Part shown: positions 19,075 to 28,537 of the stretch, piece by piece
Layout: every line of letters starts with the position of its first letter
How positions within the stretch are numbered: the first letter of the stretch is position 1
Source: an uncultured beta proteobacterium
GTDB lineage: Bacteria; Pseudomonadota; Gammaproteobacteria; Burkholderiales; Burkholderiaceae_C
DNA: 54,052 nt
NCBI GenBank assembly: GCA_903897925.1
Contig: CAIUDG010000041.1
Coordinates: 1 to 54,052, forward strand
Reading direction: 5' to 3'
Notes under the pieces: generated by a model
Database searches by the model: none
What the model was told of the DNA's origin: nothing
The model's input: only the letters and a program-made list of their open reading frames with translations
Program-made: the position numbers and the translations under genes

Positions 19075-20261
19075 GCCGGCCCAGCGCTGGCAATGACACG
19101 GTTGCGGCCGCGCTGCTTGGCGACATAGAGCGCCTTGTCGGCGTCGCTGTAGAGGCTTTCAAAATCGCGCTTTTCGGCGGCGCTGGTGCCGCTCAGGCCG
19201 ATGCTGGCAGTGTGCGGGATGCGGATGTTTTCCCAGGCCGTGGGGGTTGCCTCCAGGCGGGCGCGTATTTTTTCGGCAATTTTGCGCCCGGCTTCGGCAC
19301 TGGTGCCGGGCAGCAGCACAATGAATTCTTCCCCGCCCAGGCGGCCGGCCAGGTCGGTGCTGCGGATGCTGCTGCTGACCAGCGCTGCCACGTGCTTGAG
19401 CACGGCGTCACCGGCCGGATGGCCCCAGGTGTCGTTGACCTGCTTGAAATGGTCCAGGTCGAGCAGCAGGATGGCGGTGGCGCTGCCTTGGCGCTGCGCA
19501 CGTTGCAGCTCTTTGCGCGTCAGCTCGACAAAGGTGTTGCGGTTGTACAGGCCGGTCAGGCCGTCCAGGCGCGTCAGGCGTTCGAGTTCTTTTTGTTTAA
19601 GCTGCAATTCAGCCTGCAGCTTGTCCAGATGTTCCTGCTGCAAGGCGATGGTGGTGAACTTGCGCCACAGCAGAAAGGACAGCGCCCAGCCCATGCCGCA
19701 CACCGCCAGTCCGCTGAGGCGGTTGGACAGCAGTTGCAGGCTGTCTTGCTGGCTGTTGTCGATGGCCCAGAAGAACACGGCGTAGGCGCCCAGATAGACC
19801 AGCGCGGCGTTCAAGGGGCGCAGGTAAATCACCAGGCTGCTCACCAGGCAGGTGATCAGAAACGTGGTGATGTTGTTGCTGACGGCCTGGTCGATCGACA
19901 CCACCAGAATCGAGAACAGCAGCGCGCCGGCAACCACGGCCAGGGCCAGCGCGCGCGGCAGCAGGCCGCGGTGGGCGTGGCGCAGCCCGCGTGCGGCGTA
20001 ACTGGCGGCGGCCATCCAGAGTCCCATCGCCAGGTGGGTCAGGGTCAGGTCGGCATTCCAGGTGGCGATGGGTTCACTCAGGGTCTGGCGCAGGCCTTGC
20101 AGCAGAAATGCCAGCACGTACAGCGCATTGATGCCGGCCACCGCCGGGCCAAACACGCGCAGGCGGTTCAGGTTGGTGGCTGTTGCGGCGTCAGCGACCA
20201 GACCGTGTTCCACCCCCCAGCGGGCGCCAGTGCGGCGCAGATTTGTGAAGAACGTAGCCAT
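19059..20261 (-). CDS. Membrane diguanylate cyclase (GGDEF)
   Basis: A 400-residue protein. The N-terminal half has about six membrane helices (residues 35-205), then a short coiled coil (ALQQEHLDKLQAELQLKQKELERL) and a C-terminal GGDEF domain. The active loop is GGEEF at residues 309-313. An RxxD inhibitory site (RSTD) sits at the canonical distance before it, so the enzyme should make c-di-GMP and be feedback inhibited. The sensory membrane part is not one I can name (MASE-like). The start at 20261 (MATFFTNLRR) is chosen over longer starts whose sequence looks non-coding. No PDE or target gene is adjacent. Confidence 0.9.
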   Translation of the reverse strand: MATFFTNLRRTGARWGVEHGLVADAATATNLNRLRVFGPAVAGINALYVLAFLLQGLRQTLSEPIATWNADLTLTHLAMGLWMAAASYAARGLRHAHRGLLPRALALAVVAGALLFSILVVSIDQAVSNNITTFLITCLVSSLVIYLRPLNAALVYLGAYAVFFWAIDNSQQDSLQLLSNRLSGLAVCGMGWALSFLLWRKFTTIALQQEHLDKLQAELQLKQKELERLTRLDGLTGLYNRNTFVELTRKELQRAQRQGSATAILLLDLDHFKQVNDTWGHPAGDAVLKHVAALVSSSIRSTDLAGRLGGEEFIVLLPGTSAEAGRKIAEKIRARLEATPTAWENIRIPHTASIGLSGTSAAEKRDFESLYSDADKALYVAKQRGRNRVIASAGPAYCTS

Positions 20262-20346
20262 GTGTTTGCGGACAACTGTAGCAGGCCTGGGCGACAGTTT
20301 TCCGCAAACCGACCCGGGACGGCGGGTCGGTTGCGCGGGCCGCGTT

Positions 20347-21852
20347 TTAGCGGCTGCTGGGGAACGAGAACACAGCTCCCTCACGCACGCCAGCCGAGGG
20401 CCAGCGCTGGGTGATGGTTTTGCGCTTGGTGTAGAAGCGCACCGCATCCGGTCCGTAGGCGTGCAGGTCGCCAAACAGGCTGCGTTTCCAGCCGCCAAAG
20501 GAGTGGTAGGCCACCGGTACCGGCAGCGGCACGTTGACGCCCACCATGCCGACCTGGATGTTGTCGGTGAAATAGCGCGCTGCTTCGCCGTCGCGGGTGA
20601 AGATGCAGGTGCCGTTGCCGTATTCGTGCGCGTCGATCAGGTCCATGCCTTCTTGCAGTGTCTTGACGCGCACGATGCCCAGCACCGGGCCAAAAATTTC
20701 TTCCTGGTAGATTTTCATGCCGGGCTTGACCTGGTCAAACAGGCAGGGGCCGAGGAAGTAGCCTGCGTCATGGCCCGGCACTTGTACCTGGCGGCCATCC
20801 ACCAGCAGACTGGCGCCTTCGGCCACACCCTGGTTGACATAGCCCAGCACTTTGTCGAAATGCGCCTTCGTCACCAGGGGACCCATATCGCTGCTGGCCT
20901 CGGTGCCGGGGCCGACTTTCATCTTCGACATTTGCTCGCGCAGGCCGGCGATCACGGCTTCGGCAGCGGCATCGCCGACGGCGACGACCAGCGGAATCGC
21001 CATGCAGCGTTCGCCGCAGGAGCCAAAGGCGGCGCCCATGAGCGCGCTGACGGCATTGTCGATGTCGGCATCGGGCATCACGATGGCGTGGTTCTTGGCG
21101 CCGCCCAGGGCCTGCACGCGCTTGCCATGGGCACAGCCGGTGGCGTAGATGTATTCGGCAATCGGTGTGGAGCCAACGAAGCTGACGGCCTTCACGCGCG
21201 GGTCGGTCAGCAGGGTGTCGACGGCTTCCTTGTCGCCGTTGACAACGTTCAGCACGCCCGGTGGCAGGCCGGCCTGCAGGGCCAGTTCGGCGATGCGCAA
21301 GGTGCTGCTGGGATCACGCTCCGAGGGTTTGAGCACAAAGGTGTTGCCGCAGGCCACCGCCATCGGCCACATCCACAGCGGCACCATGGCCGGGAAGTTG
21401 AACGGGGTGATGCCAGCCGTCACGCCAAGCGCCTGGAACTCGCTCCAGGAGTCAATGGCCGGGCCGACATTCTTGCTGTGTTCGCCCTTGAGCAGCTCGG
21501 GCGCATAGCTGGCGTATTCGACGTTTTCAATGCCGCGCTGCAATTCGCCCAGGGCGTCGCTGAGCACCTTGCCATGTTCGGCGGTGATCAGGGCGCACAG
21601 TTCGTCAGCGTGTTGTTCGAGCAGCACCTTGAGGTTGCCCATGACGCGCGCGCGCTTGAGTGGCGGCGTGTTGCGCCAGGCCGGGAAAGCTTGCTGGGCA
21701 TTGGCGATGGCTTGTTCGACGGTGCTTTTGTCGGCCAGCAGCACGCGCTTTTCGGCAACGCCGGTGGCTGGGTTGAAGACCTCCTGGGAGCGGCTTCCGG
21801 TGCGGACCGATGCGCCACCAATCAGGTGGCCAACGAGGGGAAGAGAGGACAT
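20347..21852 (-). CDS. mmsA: (Methyl)malonate-semialdehyde dehydrogenase, CoA-acylating
   Basis: A 501-residue aldehyde dehydrogenase of the MmsA group. The catalytic Cys lies in [13 protein letters not shown]. The [13 protein letters not shown] segment and the overall length fit the family. It converts malonate semialdehyde to acetyl-CoA and CO2 (or methylmalonate semialdehyde to propionyl-CoA) with NAD and CoA. It is the second gene after the omega-amino acid aminotransferase, 29 bp away. Together they take beta-alanine, the product of the pyrimidine operon upstream in this window, to central metabolism. Valine or inositol breakdown is an alternative use. Confidence 0.93.
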   Translation of the reverse strand: MSSLPLVGHLIGGASVRTGSRSQEVFNPATGVAEKRVLLADKSTVEQAIANAQQAFPAWRNTPPLKRARVMGNLKVLLEQHADELCALITAEHGKVLSDALGELQRGIENVEYASYAPELLKGEHSKNVGPAIDSWSEFQALGVTAGITPFNFPAMVPLWMWPMAVACGNTFVLKPSERDPSSTLRIAELALQAGLPPGVLNVVNGDKEAVDTLLTDPRVKAVSFVGSTPIAEYIYATGCAHGKRVQALGGAKNHAIVMPDADIDNAVSALMGAAFGSCGERCMAIPLVVAVGDAAAEAVIAGLREQMSKMKVGPGTEASSDMGPLVTKAHFDKVLGYVNQGVAEGASLLVDGRQVQVPGHDAGYFLGPCLFDQVKPGMKIYQEEIFGPVLGIVRVKTLQEGMDLIDAHEYGNGTCIFTRDGEAARYFTDNIQVGMVGVNVPLPVPVAYHSFGGWKRSLFGDLHAYGPDAVRFYTKRKTITQRWPSAGVREGAVFSFPSSR

Positions 21853-21881
21853 GCGGTGGATTCTCGGTTAAAGGGTTGGGT

Positions 21882-23225
21882 TCAGGCGGTGGCCTTGATG
21901 GCCTCGCCCAGGGCGTTGACCATGCTGTCGATTTCGGCGGGAGTGCTGATGAAGGGCGGTGCCAGCTGGATCGTGTCGCCGCCATAGCGTACATAAAAAC
22001 CTTTGTCCAGGCAGCGCATGGCAATTTCGTAAGGGCGTTTGGCCGGTTCGCCGGGGGCGCTGGCGATGGTCAGGCCGGCGGCCAGGCCGAAGTTGCGGAT
22101 GTCGCTGACGTGTTGGCAGCCCTTCAGGCTGTGCACGGCATTTTCAAAGTGCGGCGCCAGGGCCTGGATGCGTTCGATGGCGTTTTCCTGCACCAGCAGG
22201 TCGAGTGCGGCAATGCCGGCGGCGCAGGCCACCGGGTGTGCGGAGTAGGTGTAGCCGTGTGGAAATTCGAGCAGGTATTCCGGGCCGCCAGCGGCCAGGA
22301 AGGTGTCGTAGATCTCGGTCTTGGCAATCACCGCGCCCATGGGCTGGGCGCCGTTGGTGACTTGCTTGGCGATGTTCAGGATGTCCGGCGTGACACCAAA
22401 GGCGGCGGCGCCGGTATAGGCACCCATGCGGCCGAAGCCGGTGATAACTTCGTCAAAAATCAGCAGGATATTGTTGGCGGTGCAGATGTCACGCAGGCGT
22501 TGCAGGTAGCCTGTTGGCGGCACCACCACACCGCCGGAGCCGGACATCGGTTCGACAATGACGGCGGCGATGTTGCTGGCGTCGTGCAGGGCGATCAGGC
22601 GCAGCAGCTCATCGGCGAGCTCGGCGCCCTGTGCCGGCATGCCGCGGCTGAACAGGTTTGCGGGCAACTGGGTGTGCGGCAGGTGGTCGGCTTCGATGCC
22701 CTGGCCAAACAGCTTGCGGTTGGCGCCGATGCCGCCAACCGAAATGCCGCCGTAGTTGACGCCGTGGTAGCCCTTTTCGCGGCCGATCAGGCGTGTTTTG
22801 CTGCCCTGGCCCTTGGTGCGCCAGTAGGCGCGCGCCATCTTCAGTGCGGTGTCGGCGGATTCGGAGCCGGAGCCGGTGAAGAACACCCGGTCCAGGCCGG
22901 CCGGCATCAGGGCGCTGATTTTGTTCGCCAGTTCAAATGACAGCGGATGGCCGAACTGGAACGCCGGAGCGTAGTCCAGGGTGCCGATTTGCTGCCGCAC
23001 GGCGGCAGTGATTTCGGCACGGCAGTGGCCCAGGCCACAGGTCCACAACCCGGACAGGCCGTCAAATACCTTGCGGCCGTTGGCGTCGGTGTAGTAGGCG
23101 CCCTCGGCGCTGACCAGCATGCGTGGTTGGGCTTTGAAGTTGCGGTTGCCGGTGTAGGGCATCCAGTGCGCGTCCATCCAGCGGGCGTCGCTTGGATAGG
23201 GGCTGGTTGTGGTGGTGGGGTTCAT
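21882..23225 (-). CDS. Omega-amino acid:pyruvate aminotransferase (beta-alanine type)
   Basis: A 447-residue class III PLP aminotransferase. The PLP-binding Asp is in LLIFDEVITGFGRMG, the Schiff-base Lys in ILNIAKQVTNGAQPMGAV, and the phosphate-binding region in FTGSGSESADTALK. The WMPYTGNRNFK N-terminus is that of omega-amino acid:pyruvate transaminases, which take beta-alanine to malonate semialdehyde. The start is ATG at 23225; an upstream TTG at 23243 is possible. It leads the operon with mmsA and is divergent from a LysR gene, with a palindrome between them. The substrate is inferred from family and from mmsA. Confidence 0.9.
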   Translation of the reverse strand: MNPTTTTSPYPSDARWMDAHWMPYTGNRNFKAQPRMLVSAEGAYYTDANGRKVFDGLSGLWTCGLGHCRAEITAAVRQQIGTLDYAPAFQFGHPLSFELANKISALMPAGLDRVFFTGSGSESADTALKMARAYWRTKGQGSKTRLIGREKGYHGVNYGGISVGGIGANRKLFGQGIEADHLPHTQLPANLFSRGMPAQGAELADELLRLIALHDASNIAAVIVEPMSGSGGVVVPPTGYLQRLRDICTANNILLIFDEVITGFGRMGAYTGAAAFGVTPDILNIAKQVTNGAQPMGAVIAKTEIYDTFLAAGGPEYLLEFPHGYTYSAHPVACAAGIAALDLLVQENAIERIQALAPHFENAVHSLKGCQHVSDIRNFGLAAGLTIASAPGEPAKRPYEIAMRCLDKGFYVRYGGDTIQLAPPFISTPAEIDSMVNALGEAIKATA

Positions 23226-23276
23226 GGAGCTTCTCGTGGCCAAAAGCGCGATTTTGCGTGGGCTGCTTACTTCGAT

Positions 23277-23296
23277 ATAGTGCTATTTATCACTAT
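23277..23296. promoter_or_regulatory. Inverted repeat in LysR/aminotransferase intergenic region
   Basis: ATAGTG-N8-CACTAT, perfect 6-bp arms, in an AT-rich stretch of an otherwise GC-rich region. It lies 14 bp before the LysR start and 51 bp before the aminotransferase start. The position suits LysR autoregulation and activation of the aminotransferase-mmsA operon. Binding is inferred. Confidence 0.5.
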
Positions 23297-23310
23297 TTAG
23301 TTAGCAGTTT

Positions 23311-24243
23311 ATGAAACCGAAAAGCCGGGCCGCACTGGGCCAGATCAGCGATATGGATTTGCGCCTGTTGCGGGTGTTTCGCACGGTGGTCGATTGCGGC
23401 GGTATGGCGGCGGCTGAGCTCGAGCTCAACATTGGCACGTCCACCGTGAGCCGCCACATCAAGGACCTGGAAACGCGGCTTGGCCTGCATCTGTGCCGGC
23501 GTGGGCGCGCTGGCTTTGCGCTGACTGCCGAGGGCGAGCAAATCTATGCCCAGACCACCTTGTTGCTGTCGGCCACCGACGCCTTTCGCAGCGGCGTGGA
23601 CGAGATCCACCAGCGCATGGGGGGGCAGTTGCATGTGGCCGTGTTTGACAAGACGGCCAGCAATCCGGCCAGCCGCATTGCGCAGGCGATTGCACTATTT
23701 ACGCAGCAAGCGCCGGATGTGAATCTGAATCTTCACGTGGCAACCTTGAATGGCATTGAGCGCGGGGTGCTGGACGGGCAGTATCAGATTGGCATCATTC
23801 CCGGGCACCGGAGCGCCGATACGCTGGAGTACACGCGCCTGTTTGACGAGACCATGCTGCTGTACTGCGGGCCCGGCTATCCCTTGACTGCGCGCCAGGC
23901 ACAGCTTCTGGACTGGGACGATTTGCGCAAGCACGCCTTCGCCGGGCTGGGTTACCACTCGCCCAATATGCAGGTCAGCCAGAGCCACCGGGTGCCGCGC
24001 AAGGCGACCGGTTTTGACCAGGAGTCGATTGCCACCCTGATTCTTTCGGGACAGTTTCTGGGCTTTCTGCCAATTCACTATGCCGAGAGTTTTGTCCTTG
24101 CCGGGCAGTTACGCGCGGTCAAGCCTGCGCTGTTTCGTTATACCTGCGACTTTTTTTCTATCGTACGACGCTCGCCGCAACCGACCCGGGCGGCCCGGTT
24201 GTTCCAGAGTTGCCTGGCGCAGGCGCATGCAGGCGCTGTCTGA
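23311..24243 (+). CDS. LysR-family regulator of the aminotransferase-mmsA operon
   Basis: A 310-residue LysR regulator. Its N-terminus (residues 17-75) has the winged helix-turn-helix in GGMAAAELELNIGTSTVSRHIKDLETRLGLHLCRR. The effector domain follows from about residue 105. It is divergent from the beta-alanine aminotransferase gene and shares an 85-bp intergenic region containing ATAGTG-N8-CACTAT. I infer that it controls that operon; a ligand such as beta-alanine or malonate semialdehyde would be sensible but is not visible in the sequence. Confidence 0.88.
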   Translation: MKPKSRAALGQISDMDLRLLRVFRTVVDCGGMAAAELELNIGTSTVSRHIKDLETRLGLHLCRRGRAGFALTAEGEQIYAQTTLLLSATDAFRSGVDEIHQRMGGQLHVAVFDKTASNPASRIAQAIALFTQQAPDVNLNLHVATLNGIERGVLDGQYQIGIIPGHRSADTLEYTRLFDETMLLYCGPGYPLTARQAQLLDWDDLRKHAFAGLGYHSPNMQVSQSHRVPRKATGFDQESIATLILSGQFLGFLPIHYAESFVLAGQLRAVKPALFRYTCDFFSIVRRSPQPTRAARLFQSCLAQAHAGAV

Positions 24244-24314
24244 CCTGGCTTGTGCGTTTCTCCCGGGCGGTAGGCGGGCCAGCGCCGCCAGCCCTTGGGT
24301 ATTTTTGGGATTGG

Positions 24315-25622
24315 TTAGCGTGCTTCGCCGTAAAAGCGGAACGCCATATCGGGGCGCTGGCCGCAAATCAGTTCGGCGATGGCCTTGCCGGAGCCGGCGC
24401 CGTGGGTCCAGCCCAGGGTGCCGTGGCCGGCATTGACCCAAAGCTTGCGGATCGGGCTTTGGCCGATGTAGGGGATGTTGGTCGGCGTGGCGGGGCGCAG
24501 TCCGGTCCAGAAATTGGGCGTGCCGCCTTCGCTTTCCAGGCGGGTGTCGCACACACCGGGGAATACGGTTTCGACCCGGCGCGCCAGCATGTGGCAGCGT
24601 GCGCGCGCCAGCGTGGTGTCGAGTTCGGTGCCGTAGCCACCGACTTCAATGGTGCCGGCAATGCGCAGTGTGTCGCCCAGACGGCTCACGGCGCATTTGA
24701 CCGAGTCGTCAATGAAACTGACGTGCGGCGCTTGTTCCGGTTTCAGGATTTTGAAGGTGGCGCTGTAGCCCTTGCCTGGATAGATCGGCAGATTCAGGCC
24801 GACGCTGCGCAGCAAGGGGGCCGTGTAGGAACCCAGGCTGAAGACAAAATGTTCGCTGTGCAGGGTGCGCGGCAGGCCGGTGACCTGGTCGCTGATGCGT
24901 ACCGATTCCAGCGCGCCACCCGCCGTGTTGAGGCCCAGCACGTCGTGGTTCCAGAGAAACTTCACGCCCAGCGCCTGGCAGCGCGCCGCCAGTTGCTGGG
25001 TGAATACGCGCGCGTCACCGCTTTCGTCACTGGCGGTGTAGGTGCCGCCCACGATGCGGTGCGCATACTGGGCAAAGGCCGGCTCGATTTTCAATAGCTC
25101 GGCGGTGCTGACGACGCGCCGGTTGACGCCGTATTTGGACATCAGCGCAGCCGCGCCCGCCGCCGCGTCAAACGACTTCTGGTCCATGTAGTAATGGGCA
25201 ATGCCTTTTTCCAGCCGGTTGAATTCGATGCCGGTGGCGGCAACGATGTCTTTCAGTGCCAGATGGCTGTAGGCGCCCAGACTGACCAGTTGCTGCACGT
25301 TGCGCTCAAAGGCTTCGTCATTGCAATTGGCCAGAAATTCCAGGCCCCAGCGGTACTGGTGCCAGCCTTGGCCGAGTGGAAACTGCGGCCGGAACAACAG
25401 TGGGGCCTCCTTGCTGAACATCCATTTCAGCGCCTTCCAGGGCGCTTCCCGGTTGGCCCAGGGTTCGCAATAACTGACCGAAATTTGCGCCGCATTGGCG
25501 AAGCTGGTTTCCAGCGCCGCTTCCGACTGGCGCTCCACAACGGTGACTTCATGCCCGCGCTGGGCCAGGTGCCAGGCCGTGCTCACACCCATGATGCCGG
25601 CGCCTAAAACAGTAATTTTCAT
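24315..25622 (-). CDS. dadA: D-amino acid dehydrogenase, small subunit type
   Basis: A 435-residue FAD-dependent oxidoreductase of the DadA/DAO family. The N-terminus MKITVLGAGIMGVSTAWHLAQRG is the dinucleotide-binding fold, followed by VTVVERQ (acidic end of beta-2). WTGLRPATPTNIPYIG and NAGHGTLGWTHGAGSGKAIAEL near the C-terminus are typical of DadA. It deaminates D-amino acids to 2-oxo acids and feeds electrons to the quinone pool. The reading frame stays open far upstream, but the FAD motif fixes the start at 25622. It is divergent from an ArgP-like LysR gene. Confidence 0.93.
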   Translation of the reverse strand: MKITVLGAGIMGVSTAWHLAQRGHEVTVVERQSEAALETSFANAAQISVSYCEPWANREAPWKALKWMFSKEAPLLFRPQFPLGQGWHQYRWGLEFLANCNDEAFERNVQQLVSLGAYSHLALKDIVAATGIEFNRLEKGIAHYYMDQKSFDAAAGAAALMSKYGVNRRVVSTAELLKIEPAFAQYAHRIVGGTYTASDESGDARVFTQQLAARCQALGVKFLWNHDVLGLNTAGGALESVRISDQVTGLPRTLHSEHFVFSLGSYTAPLLRSVGLNLPIYPGKGYSATFKILKPEQAPHVSFIDDSVKCAVSRLGDTLRIAGTIEVGGYGTELDTTLARARCHMLARRVETVFPGVCDTRLESEGGTPNFWTGLRPATPTNIPYIGQSPIRKLWVNAGHGTLGWTHGAGSGKAIAELICGQRPDMAFRFYGEAR

Positions 25623-25646
25623 GATCGCAGTGTCTCCGAGGCGGCA

Positions 25647-25686
25647 GAAAACATAAAGGGCAATTACATAGATTACGAAAACATAA
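25647..25686. promoter_or_regulatory. Direct repeat GAAAACATAA in the dadA/argP-like intergenic region
   Basis: Two identical 10-mers GAAAACATAA at 25647-25656 and 25677-25686, exactly 30 bp (about three helical turns) apart. They lie in an AT-rich divergent promoter of 84 bp. Spacing on one face of the helix suggests binding by an oligomeric regulator, most likely the adjacent LysR protein. Confidence 0.45.
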
Positions 25687-25706
25687 GCATCGTTAATAAT
25701 ATTGCC

Positions 25707-26633
25707 ATGCGTACTTTTGATGCCGATGCCCTGGAATGCCTGGCCACTATCGTGGAGGAAGGCGGCTTTGAGCGCGCCGCCGTACGTCTGTCGGTGACGC
25801 AATCGGCGGTGTCGCAACGCTTGCGCGGGCTGGAAGCCCAGGTTGGCACGGTGCTGCTGGTGCGCAGTCGGCCAATCAAACCGACCGCCGCCGGACGCCT
25901 GCTGATCAAGCACGCGGTGCAGATGCGCCTGCTGCGCTCCGATCTGGAAAACGACCTGCAGGACCTGACCCCGGGCGCCAAGGCGCCGCACGAGGAAGAC
26001 CGGATTTCCATCGCCATCAATGCCGACAGCATTGCCACCTGGGCGCTGAACGCGCTGAGTCCGCTGGTGCATCGCGGCCTGCCGCTGGAAATCATTACCG
26101 ATGACCAGGACTTCACCCACGACTGGCTGCGCGAGGGCCAGGTGCTGGGCTGCGTCACCACCTTGCGCCAGGCCTTGCGTGGCTGCAAGGTGTTGCCGCT
26201 GGGCGCAATGCAGTATGTGGTGGTGGCTTCGGCGGCGTTTGCGCAGCAGCCGGAGCGGGCGCGGCTGACGCCGCACAACTTCCGCCAGATTCCCTTTATT
26301 GCCTTCAATCGCAAGGACGATTTGCAGGCGGTGTTCGTCGGCAAGGCATTGGGGCTGCGCCGCGTCGCCCTGAGCCAGCGTTTCGTGCCGAGTTCCGAGG
26401 GCCAGGTGCGCGCCGTGCTGGCCGGCTGGGGCGCCAGTGTGGTGCCGCGGCTGCAGGTGCAGGGCTTGCTGGACAGCGGTGCGCTGGTAAATCTGGCGCC
26501 ACAATTTTCCCTGCCGGTGCACCTGTACTGGCACTGCTGGAACCTGCATTCCGAAGTGATTGACCGCCTGACCCAGGCACTGGCGCTGGGCGCGGCGCAA
26601 ATGGTCGCCATGGAGCCGCAACTTCCGCCGTGA
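25707..26633 (+). CDS. LysR-family regulator, ArgP (IciA)-like
   Basis: A 308-residue LysR regulator close to ArgP. It has DALECLATIVEEGGFERAAVRLSVTQSAVSQRLRGLEAQVGTVLLVR in the DNA-binding domain, and ISIAINADSIATW opening the effector domain, which matches ArgP/LysG. ArgP family members sense lysine and arginine and usually drive the exporter gene lysE/argO. Here the divergent gene is dadA instead. I infer control of D-amino acid (or basic amino acid) catabolism. No LysE-type exporter is in the window. Confidence 0.88.
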   Translation: MRTFDADALECLATIVEEGGFERAAVRLSVTQSAVSQRLRGLEAQVGTVLLVRSRPIKPTAAGRLLIKHAVQMRLLRSDLENDLQDLTPGAKAPHEEDRISIAINADSIATWALNALSPLVHRGLPLEIITDDQDFTHDWLREGQVLGCVTTLRQALRGCKVLPLGAMQYVVVASAAFAQQPERARLTPHNFRQIPFIAFNRKDDLQAVFVGKALGLRRVALSQRFVPSSEGQVRAVLAGWGASVVPRLQVQGLLDSGALVNLAPQFSLPVHLYWHCWNLHSEVIDRLTQALALGAAQMVAMEPQLPP

Positions 26634-26654
26634 CGGCTGCGCCGGGTGCGCAAC

Positions 26655-27449
26655 TTACAGTTCCAGGCACAAATCCGGTCGGTAGTGGACCTGCTCATTT
26701 TTGCGCGCATAGCCAAGCGGGTTGGCCACCACGCGGCAGTTGCCGACCCGGTAGTCGCTGGGCGCATGCAAGTGGCCGTGCAACCAGAGTTGCGCCTGCG
26801 GCAGTAATTCGTCCAGCGCATTGCAAAAGCCGGCGGTGCCCGGACTCAGCCCATAGCGCGGGTCGGCACTCTGCAGGCTGGGGGCGAAATGGGTGACGAC
26901 GACGGTGTGGCCGTCAAACGGCTCGGCCAGTGCACTGCGCAGCCAGTGCTGGCATAGCAGTGCCTGTGCGCGCACTTGCGCTGCCAGCATCGGTTCGCCG
27001 TGCCAGGTGCAGCCGGTTTTCTGCAGATAAAAATTGGCGGCGCGGTAGGCTTTTTCGCGCGGCGTGGGCAGGGCGTCAAAGTCGCTCCATAAGGTGGTGC
27101 CAAGCAGGCGCACCGGGCGACCGTCCAGGCCGCACCAGGGCGTTCGCCAGCTTTCCCGCTCCAGCCAGTGCAGGCCCAGGCGGGTACAGGTTTCACGCAG
27201 GCGCGCGTTGGCGTCGTCAAAGGAAAAACCGTCGTATTCGTGGTTGCCGGGCACAAACACCACCGGTGTCGGCCAGCCGGCGGCGGCGGAAAACTGCGTT
27301 AAACCGAAATTTGGGTCCTGCAGTTTGGATCCGCTTTGGTACGAGCCAATGTCGCCGGCCAGCACCAGCAGGTCGACGCCAGCCAGGGGCCGAGCGCGCC
27401 AGTGCGGGTCGGCCTCCAGGTGCAGATCGGAGAGAAGTTGAATTTTCAT
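26655..27449 (-). CDS. Calcineurin-like metallophosphoesterase
   Basis: A 264-residue phosphoesterase with all five metal-binding blocks of the family in order: SDLHLE (residues 7-12), AGDIGS, GNHEYD, VTHFAPS and HGHLHAPSDYRVG. It probably acts in the cytoplasm on a phosphodiester or phosphomonoester; the substrate is unknown. Its ATG overlaps the stop of the upstream LysR gene (ATGA), so the two are translationally coupled. I see no reason in the sequence for that pairing. Confidence 0.88.
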   Translation of the reverse strand: MKIQLLSDLHLEADPHWRARPLAGVDLLVLAGDIGSYQSGSKLQDPNFGLTQFSAAAGWPTPVVFVPGNHEYDGFSFDDANARLRETCTRLGLHWLERESWRTPWCGLDGRPVRLLGTTLWSDFDALPTPREKAYRAANFYLQKTGCTWHGEPMLAAQVRAQALLCQHWLRSALAEPFDGHTVVVTHFAPSLQSADPRYGLSPGTAGFCNALDELLPQAQLWLHGHLHAPSDYRVGNCRVVANPLGYARKNEQVHYRPDLCLEL

Positions 27450-28420
27450 GCGGGAAATGCCTTGTTGGCCAGTGCCGTGACCTTGGCGCGCAGCCAGGCG
27501 TGCGCCGGCACGCCGTCCTGGCGCTGGTGCCAGAGTGCGCTGACCTGCACCGGCGGGACGTCAAACGGCAATTCGCGTTCCACCAGCTGGTCGGCGAAGC
27601 CGGTGACGTCGATAAAACGCCGCGGCAGCACCGTCAGCAAGTCCGAATTCAGCACCACCTTGCCGGCCGTGAAAAACTGGTTCACGGTCAGCACCACCTG
27701 GCGGGTACGGCCATGCAGGGCCAGGGCTTCGTCGACAAAACCAAAGGCGCGGCCGGAGAAACTCACCAGCATGTGGCGCGCGCTGCAATAGTGGTCCAGC
27801 GTCAGTGGCACATGCGCCAGCGCATGGTCACGCCGCATCACGCAGACATAGTCGCCGTGAAACAGGCGCTGGTGGCGAAACAGGATGTTGCCGCCGGACT
27901 GGGCGCGGGCGGTCAGGTCGCTCATCACGGCCGGGAAGTGACCGATCGCCAGGTCGGCCTGCTCTTCATCCAGCAAGGGGCGTGGATCGCGGGTCGTCAG
28001 CGGCACCACGCGCAGGGCGATGCCCGGCGCTTCGATGCCCATCACGCGCACCAGGTCGGGCATCAGTTCGGCAGCGGTGGCGTCGGCCATGGTCAGCACG
28101 AAAGCCTGGCTGGCGCTGGCCGGGTTGAACACGCTGGGCGCCAGGCTGCTTTGCAACTGGGCCAGGGTGGCGCGCACGGCAGGCCAGATTTCCAGCGCGT
28201 GGGCGGTTGGCTCGAGGCCGCGTCCCTTGCGTACCAGCAGTTCGTCGCCCAGGGTTTCACGCAGCCGCCGCAAGGCATTGCTGACGGCTGGTTGGGTCAG
28301 CGCCAGGCGACTGGCAGCGCGGGTCAGGCTGCGTTCGGACATGACTTCATCAAACACCTTGAGCAAATTCAGATCAAAGGTGCGCAGATTGAAGGGCGTG
28401 GATGGGTCGGGAATCGCCAT
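27446..28420 (-). CDS. LysR-family regulator
   Basis: A 324-residue LysR regulator of the group with the N-terminus FDLNLLKVFDEVMSERSLTRAASRLALTQPAVSNALRRLRETLGDELLVRKGRGLEPT (NodD/PcpR-like type). The start at 28420 (MAIPDPS) is chosen because an AT-rich palindrome overlaps it and longer starts run through that operator-like DNA. It is coupled to the metallophosphoesterase gene downstream (4-bp overlap) and divergent from a small membrane protein gene. Ligand and targets are unknown. Confidence 0.85.
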   Translation of the reverse strand: MAIPDPSTPFNLRTFDLNLLKVFDEVMSERSLTRAASRLALTQPAVSNALRRLRETLGDELLVRKGRGLEPTAHALEIWPAVRATLAQLQSSLAPSVFNPASASQAFVLTMADATAAELMPDLVRVMGIEAPGIALRVVPLTTRDPRPLLDEEQADLAIGHFPAVMSDLTARAQSGGNILFRHQRLFHGDYVCVMRRDHALAHVPLTLDHYCSARHMLVSFSGRAFGFVDEALALHGRTRQVVLTVNQFFTAGKVVLNSDLLTVLPRRFIDVTGFADQLVERELPFDVPPVQVSALWHQRQDGVPAHAWLRAKVTALANKAFPA

Positions 28421-28441
28421 ATATTGATTTGGTGAATATAT
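28419..28441. promoter_or_regulatory. AT-rich palindrome at the LysR start
   Basis: ATATATT-N9-AATATAT, perfect 7-bp arms, overlapping the start codon of the LysR gene at 27446-28420. It is a candidate autoregulatory site. The surrounding 28421-28500 stretch is AT-rich and looks like a divergent promoter. Confidence 0.45.
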
Positions 28442-28537
28442 AGCATCACTAACATAAAGTAGATGGGTACTGGTATTAACCCTAGTATTCAAGCCATGTT
28501 TGCCCTCGAACTTCGCTATCCGACCAAGGAGTCCAGC

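Noticed and set aside
25623..26621. Long N-terminal extension of dadA
   Set aside because: The FAD-binding N-terminus fixes the start at 25622; the extension is antisense to the ArgP-like LysR gene.
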